Of a DNA stretch of 64,000 nucleotides, positions 58,390-64,000 are shown in pieces. Position 1 is the first letter of the stretch. Each line of letters opens with the position of its first letter. Both the position numbers and the translations under genes were made by a program. The notes beneath the pieces were generated by a model. The model made no database searches, had not been told where the DNA came from, and was given only the letters and a program-made list of their open reading frames with translations. The stretch comes from Spinacia oleracea. Lineage: Eukaryota > Streptophyta > Magnoliopsida > Caryophyllales > Amaranthaceae. The stretch is taken from NCBI RefSeq assembly GCF_020520425.1, contig NC_079489.1, positions 15,276,001-15,340,000 on the forward strand. The letters run 5' to 3'.

Positions 58390-58619
58390 CTGTCTACCCA
58401 ATACGTACTTAAGTACTTCGAGTTGACGGATTGTTAATCAGTGCGTGATAAATTATTTTGTTACAAACTTACAATATTTCGTTGTTCCTTGATTTGTCAG
58501 CTCATCAAGACATAAAGTAGTGTAAATGTGTAATGTGTTTTTGGAGATTTAAATGTGGTAAAAATGAACAATTTTTTTTGTCCGACATGAGTATAAAGGG
58601 CATCGCAAATTATAAAATA
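58390..58619. other. Spacer
   Basis: AT-rich; nothing recognised apart from the 9-bp MULE duplication at its right edge. Confidence 0.4.
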
Positions 58620-59951
58620 CGGATATTTCATGAAATACCCCCGAGTTTTGCCTTAATTCACCAAATGCCCATCAAGTTCCAATAATTCACCAAATACCCC
58701 TCACAAATGACTTAATACCCCAAATACCCATCCATGACGTCATCATCCTTAATTAACTCAATTATCATCTAATTAACCCACCCATTTACCCATTTTTCCT
58801 AATTAACCCATTTTTTCCTAATTAACCCATCTTCTTCCTCTCACTCCTTCCGCCACCAACCCTTCTTCCTCTCCCTTCTTCCGCCACCACATCGCACCCG
58901 TTTTCTCCCTCGTCGACCCATCACCGCCGCCACCACCTCGCCCCATCACCGCCGCCACCACCTCGCCCCCATTTACCATTGAAGCCCCTCGCCTTTTCCT
59001 CCTCCCTCACGCCCTCCCTCCCTACATTACCACCACCGCCGCCACTCATCACCACCATCTGATCTCCTCCCCCGACAACACCAACACCACTCATCATCAC
59101 CATTTTTATTTCCTTTGCAAATTCCAATTCTTCAAAGCAAATGATGCGTCAAATCTCATCAATCGACATCCAAGAACAACTCTAAACCCAATTATCATCC
59201 TCCTCCAGATCCACTATCTTTCTTCAAAATAAACCCATCTTTTTCCATTATTGATTTCTTTGCATTATTTAGGTTTTCATCTCCAATTTTTTTTGGATGA
59301 ATTCGCACTTTTCATCTCCCTATATCACACAAATCAAATTTTCATTCAATTCACACTTTTTCAATTAGTTAATTCCAGCCAAAAATTCGTCTTAATCGAA
59401 TAATTTTCAGCCAAAAATTCTAGTTGCTTCCTTCTCGTTTTCCAGCCAAAAATGGCGGTGCAAGGTGGGTTTGGTAAATTGGTGGTGGTGACCGAATGGT
59501 CCAGAAAAAGGGAGAGAGTTTGAGTAGAATCTTGATTTTGTGGTCCCTGAATTATGGTGGTTTCTAGGGTTCCTGGGCATTGAGTTCGACGAGGACGAAG
59601 GAGATGGCGGGGTGCTGGAGGCAGTAGCAGGGGGCTTCCATGGAGGAAAGGGAATGAGGAACAAGGGTGACCGAATCAATTGAGGTGGGTGGTGGGTTAA
59701 TGGAAGAAGGAAGGGGAGTGAGAAAAGAAAAAGAAATGGGTGGGTTAATGGGTGGGTAATTAAGGATTAGGGGGTTAATGAGGGATTAGGTGAGTAATTA
59801 GATCGTAATTGGTCGATTATGAGGATGATGACGTCATAGAGGGGTATTTGGGGTATTAAGTCATTTGTGAGGGGTATTTGGTGAATTATTGAAACTTGAT
59901 GGGCATTTGGTGAATTAAGGCAAAACTCGGGGGTATTTCATGAAATATCCG
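58620..59951. mobile_element. Long-TIR Mutator-like element
   Basis: Inverted repeats of about 130 bp (left begins CGGATATTTCATGAAATACC, right ends GGTATTTCATGAAATATCCG) differ at only a few positions. TATAAAATA is duplicated on both sides (58611-58619, 59952-59960), the 9 bp expected of MULEs. The 1.3-kb element lacks a transposase. The interior holds a CT/CCG-rich block (58830-59130) with a repeated CATCACCGCCGCCACCACC unit, and a GA-rich block (59450-59700), which look like pieces of a gene 5' region and may be captured host DNA. Confidence 0.88.
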
Positions 59952-60063
59952 TATAAAATAAGAAAGGTGTAATTTGGACATGTGACCACTAGTCCTAGAC
60001 AAAATTGGTTGTTGTTCAACTCTGTAGCTTGGTATGGGCAGCACCGCAGCACGCTTGAGACAT

Positions 60064-60415
60064 TATGGCTATGTTTGGCAAAATTAACTGAAATAGAGCT
60101 AAAACTGATAAGTTAGCTGAAACTGGAAAAGTTGTAGCTGAAACTGATAAGGTGCTGAAACTAATAAGGTACCTGATTAGATGAGTTGTTTGGTAGAATT
60201 AAGGGTTTAAGGAGCTGAAATTTATAAAATAATTATTTTAAATAAAAATTTAAAGCTAAAATACGTGAAAATTTAAGGACCTTAAATTGAAACGTTACTT
60301 TGAGTACCTTTCAAAACCTTATATTCTATTCAAGGTGCTTGACAAACAACTCTAATAATTTAAGGTGACTCAAAATTTCAGCACCTTATCATTTAAGATG
60401 CCTGAAATAACAAGC
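60064..60415. mobile_element. Tourist-type element related to 29191-30816, right end worn
   Basis: Begins GGCTATGTTTGGCAAAATTA and continues with AACTGATAAG motifs that align with the reverse complement of the right part of the 29191-30816 element. The last part aligns with its left part (TTTCAGCACCTTATCATTTA). The terminal GCC repeat is not present on the right. Confidence 0.65.
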
Positions 60416-60768
60416 TTTCAGTCATTCAGTGCAGCACATTTCAATTGAAATGATGAATAATTGTGGTATACTAGATAAACGGCCATTTTTACTAACTAGG
60501 TATTCTTTTATGGGAAAAAAAAAAGCGGATAATACAATTTTCTAGTTTGTGTTTAAGCATGAATATAAGTGGACTACTGTTACATTTCATAGAAATTGGA
60601 GGAGGCGAGTTCGATTGACATTAGTGAGAGTAAGAACTCAAACTTTGGTATTTTTCTTCGGAGAAATAAGGCACTTCATATGTGCGTACCATCGTGTGTC
60701 AACAACTAACATTTATGACATGATTACTTGTCGAAATTTTTACTGTGTTAGACACTAATTGATAGAAA

Positions 60769-61091
60769 CTAGTTTGTGAGCCCGTTCTAAGAACGAGCAA
60801 TTATATAGTGGTTATTTACCCGTTTTTAAAGTGCCAAATTTATTGAGGGTTTGTGATTTTAGTGGGAATATATTATTTGTAGAGGTGAAAGTTGAAAAAC
60901 ATATTAATACTTCGTACAACAAACAACAAAAGAAAAATAAAAAAATAAAAAACAAATGGATGGATGAAAAATGGGAATGACACATGTCAAAAAAAAAAAT
61001 TAAAAACAAAAACAAATGTATGGTTAAAAGATGGGGGTGACACGTGTCATCCAATTATCAATGGTTATCCTTTTTAAATACTAGGTATAGA
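60769..61091 (-). mobile_element. Small non-autonomous Helitron
   Basis: On the minus strand it starts TCTATACCTAGTATTTAAAA at 61091 and ends with a CGTT-CTTAG-AACG hairpin, GGGCTCACAAA and CTAG at 60769. The flanking bases are A (5') and T (3'), the Helitron insertion site. 323 bp, no coding capacity. Contains a CACGTGTC-rich interior. Confidence 0.75.
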
Positions 61092-61220
61092 TTTGAGGGA
61101 ACTGACATGTCAAATGACGTGGCGTAATTTTATTATGATTGTCAACTTAACAATTAAATGCTTTAAAAAATTTCTTTTTCTCTATCCATTTAGGTTGATT
61201 ATGGTGCAAATGGTAACTAA

Positions 61221-62418
61221 CACTACTAGAAAAAAGCTTTATAACGACGAACTTATTTGTCGTAATAGGTCCAAAAAGTGGTCGTTAAAACCTTTAACGA
61301 CAAACTAAGTTCGTCGTTGGTTTTGTCGTAACAGGTTCCGACGTTATTGGTTTTAACGACGACGTTCGTCGTGAATTTTACACGACAAAATGATAGTTCG
61401 TCGTTACTTATTTAACGACAAAATGAACGTTTGTCGTTATGTATTAACGACGATTTGTTTTGTTGTCGTTATAGGTATTTTTTTAATGTCGAACATATAG
61501 AGAAGAACGACAAACAATGTTGACGTAAAAAGAGGTTAAATTTGTATTTTGACTTTTCTTGCAACGACAAAATATTTTGTCGTAATCATTATTACACAAA
61601 ACTAATAGTAGTTTGTCGTTAATGTAAGTATTCTGCAACCTGCTATTTTGTTCAAAATCATAAAAAAATATAATAATAATTTCATTCAGCATAATAAACA
61701 TTTTATCATATCTGATATATAAAATCAGGTTCAGTGAGTCAAAACAACCATTCTAATAAGATAATCACATGTTCTTACTTAGGTGAAATCTATAACTCTT
61801 TTTTCTTAAACTAAAACAAAGAAAAACTACACCAAAGATCATGTGTAAGATCATGTGTAGCTGCTTCCCGTGTTCAAGCATTTGCCATTTCTGATAGGAT
61901 AGGATCATCAAGCAGTTGACATCAGCATTTCTAATCCTTCTTGTGCAGTAGGAATAGTATCATTAGCCTGTGACAATCTTTAAGATGTATCTTTAAGTTG
62001 TATTCCTCCTCGCAAACCTATAACCCAATGCTAGAGACTTGGATTTAACCTTTATGAGACAAAACAAACAACATAAATAAAATGAAAATTACATCCGTAG
62101 CAATTGTAGGTAAGTATTATCAAAGTCACCTAAAGAAAGTCAACCCTCAATTCATTCTCTTTGCATTACCATATATCGCCTATTTTCTTGAATTGCTTGA
62201 TATGCGATTCAATCCTTTCGAGCGTAATTTAGCTCCAGGTAAGGAAAATCACCTTTAAATGTAGGTGCAAGACATTTTATAAGATCTTCTTCTACGCCGC
62301 TTGTAGTAGTTACAACAACATCGACCTGAATATAAGCAAATACCAAACTTTTTAGTCAAATACTCCAATCTAAGAGAATAGGAAAAAAATTAGAATACTA
62401 AACTATTTGTTGCATAAC
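61221..62418. mobile_element. One end of a second CACTA element
   Basis: Begins CACTACTAGAAAAAAGC at 61221, followed by about 250 bp of subterminal repeats (AACGACGAA, TTCGTCGTT, TTGTCGTTA, ACGACAAA) in both orientations. No opposite end is present up to the window edge. The element is interrupted at 62419 by the Copia-type LTR and presumably continues beyond it. Bases 61780-62400 hold no recognised exon. Confidence 0.75.
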
Positions 62419-64000
62419 TGAAGGAAATAATGCCCTTGGTCCAAGTATGCATTCTATGATAAGTCTAATAAATGCGGTTCAGTATTAATTAACAAGTTAA
62501 TAATTCAGTGAAATCAAGTGAGCTGAATGCCTAGCTAGAGGCCGCTTCAGTTCAAGTGGAATTAATGATATTAATCCACAGCTTACTCTTGACTGAACCC
62601 GTAGGGTCACACAAATAGTACGTAAACGGATCAAGTATTTAATGGCATTAAATACTCCATCTATGAATATTCGGAATCGACGGATCTTGGTTTCAGTGGG
62701 AGCTGAGATCGTCACAGGCAAGAAATGAATACTCCGGAAACGATGATATTACCGGAAACGGAAATATGGATCGTATCGGAAATATAAATATTATCCAAGT
62801 CGTAGATGTTGCCGGAAACGGAAACATGGTACGTATCGGAAAATATTATCGGAAATGGAAATATTGCCAGAATCGAAAATATTGCCGGAAACGGAAATAT
62901 TGTCAGAATCGGAAATATTATCGGAATCGGAAAATCATTCCGGAAACGGAAATATTAAATATTTGTTCGAAATGGAAATTAATTCGGGAATCGGAAATAT
63001 TAAATATTGTTCGTATCGGAAATGAATTCCGGAATCGGAAATTTAATCGGAAGCGTATCGTACGAATAAGCATCGGACGAGGCCTGCCGGACGAGGGCCC
63101 AGCACGAAGCCAGGCCATCGCCCAGCAAGCCAAGCGCGCCACACGAACAGCCAAGGCCACGCCAGGCCCAGCGCAAGGCCAGGCACAGCAGGCCGAGGCA
63201 GCGCGCACAGCGCGCACAGCGCGCGCAGGAGCTACGTGGGCTTGTAGCTCGCGTAGGCCTCGCTGCGTGGGCTGCTGCTCGCACGCACGCGCATGGGCGG
63301 CCCATCGTGGCTGCCGTGTGTGTGTGCGTGAGTGTTTGTGTTCATGCACGATTCCTAAAACATGCAGAGTTCGGTTAATGATTAAATTCCTAATTCTATT
63401 AGATAAATTAATTAATTAGAGTTCTTGTAGGATTCTAGGTTTAATTAATTTTTATGTGGATAGGATTCCAATTCCCTTTCCATACCCCTATAAATATGTG
63501 GCCTGGGTTCACAATTTATAACGAGTTTAAAAAGTATTCAAAGTGAGTTTTTGAGAGAAAAATTCAATCACACATCTTGCTCAAAAGTGCCGAAAATTCT
63601 AGTACCTTAAGGGCGATTCTAGTTGGTCAATCTTAAGGCGGATCCGGACGTGCTGTGGACTATCTACGGAGGGACGACACTTGGAGTCCTAAAGACTTGT
63701 TCTTGTTCGGTTCGGGCGCAGCTAGGGAAGGCACGCAACAAAGAGTATGCATCTAAATTATGCTATATGATTATGTGTAAATAATATGTATTCCTGGGTT
63801 AATGGTTGTTTCCGCATGATTTATGTAATATCATATGTATCATAACCTAACAGTGGTATCACGAGCCCCTTATTATTTTCATAATCTAATTTGCATAAAC
63901 ATGGTTAAATATTACAAATTTGCAAGAATTAAAAGGGGTGATTAATTTTCGTAATTGTTAATTAATTGCAAATTGCGTTAATTTAATTATACGTACGCAG
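62419..64000 (+). mobile_element. Copia-type LTR retrotransposon, left part only
   Basis: The LTR runs from TGAAGGAAATAATGCCC at 62419 to CATAACCTAACA at 63852 (1,434 bp). It is followed after one base by a primer-binding site, TGGTATCACGAGCC, similar to the initiator-Met tRNA site TGGTATCAGAGC. A TATAAAT box lies at 63489-63495. The internal region starts at 63853 and runs off the window, so coding state and right LTR cannot be judged. Assignment to Copia is from LTR size and primer site and is tentative. Confidence 0.7.
62735..63060. repeat. CGGAAA-type repeat array in the Copia-type LTR
   Basis: Irregular 12-24-bp units based on CGGAAACGGAAATATT and CGGAATCGGAAATATT, more than twelve in number, followed by a GC-rich block (63070-63350) with GCGCGCACAGC-like repeats. 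The 217-residue open frame across it is a repeat artefact. Confidence 0.8.

Noticed and set aside
62766-63419. 217-residue open frame rich in Arg/Lys/Ala
   Set aside because: Spans the CGGAAA repeat array and GC-rich block of an LTR; low-complexity artefact.

Overview
This window is nuclear DNA of a flowering plant. The evidence is spliced host genes with plant-type products, very AT-rich gaps, and dense nested transposons of plant families (Stowaway, Tourist, hAT, CACTA, MULE, Helitron, L1-type LINE, Ty3/Gypsy and Ty1/Copia LTR elements). The overall look suggests a eudicot, perhaps Caryophyllales (spinach, beet or quinoa relatives). That placement is an impression from repeat style and not something the sequence proves.

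Only three host genes are recognised. (1) The 5' part of a cytosolic isoleucyl-tRNA synthetase gene on the minus strand (811-3612, three exons, rest beyond the left edge). (2) A complete six-exon plant glutathione peroxidase of the membrane-anchored GPX3 type on the plus strand (32332-35861, 199 aa). (3) A single-exon hybrid proline-rich cell-wall protein of very unusual size (42341-46231, 1296 aa) with a C-terminal eight-cysteine domain. They are not functionally linked.

Layout. 1-3.8 kb: synthetase gene. 4-6.2 kb: spacer with two adjacent Helitron 3' ends and a Stowaway MITE. 6.17-11.09 kb: a nearly full-length but decayed LINE (minus strand) with an 11-bp target duplication. 11.7-27.1 kb: a CACTA transposon with exact ends (TSD GTA) and subterminal repeat arrays, split by a 10.6-kb Gypsy-type LTR element (TSD AGACC) whose two 2,893-bp LTRs look identical although its interior is decayed. 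28.4-30.9 kb: a probable Helitron containing a Tourist element that contains two Stowaway MITEs. 31.0-32.0 kb: a MULE directly upstream of the peroxidase gene. 36-42 kb: MITE-rich spacer, including a hAT MITE inside a Stowaway MITE. 46.3-48.4 kb: spacer with a Tourist-like foldback. 48.4-57.4 kb: a solo LTR (TSD CCTGT) split by a 6.4-kb mariner-like insertion. 57.5-60.0 kb: a foldback element packed with GACCCG motifs, then a long-TIR MULE. 60-64 kb: a Tourist relative, a small Helitron, one end of a second CACTA element, and the 5' LTR and primer-binding site of a Copia-type element running off the right edge.

The most notable system is the mariner-like unit at 49700-56106. It holds an intact 548-aa DD39D transposase between perfect 58-bp terminal inverted repeats. 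It also holds a third, outer inverted end 3.5 kb further on. In that extra segment lies a probable second two-exon gene on the opposite strand, whose intron is filled by a 147-148-bp tandem repeat.
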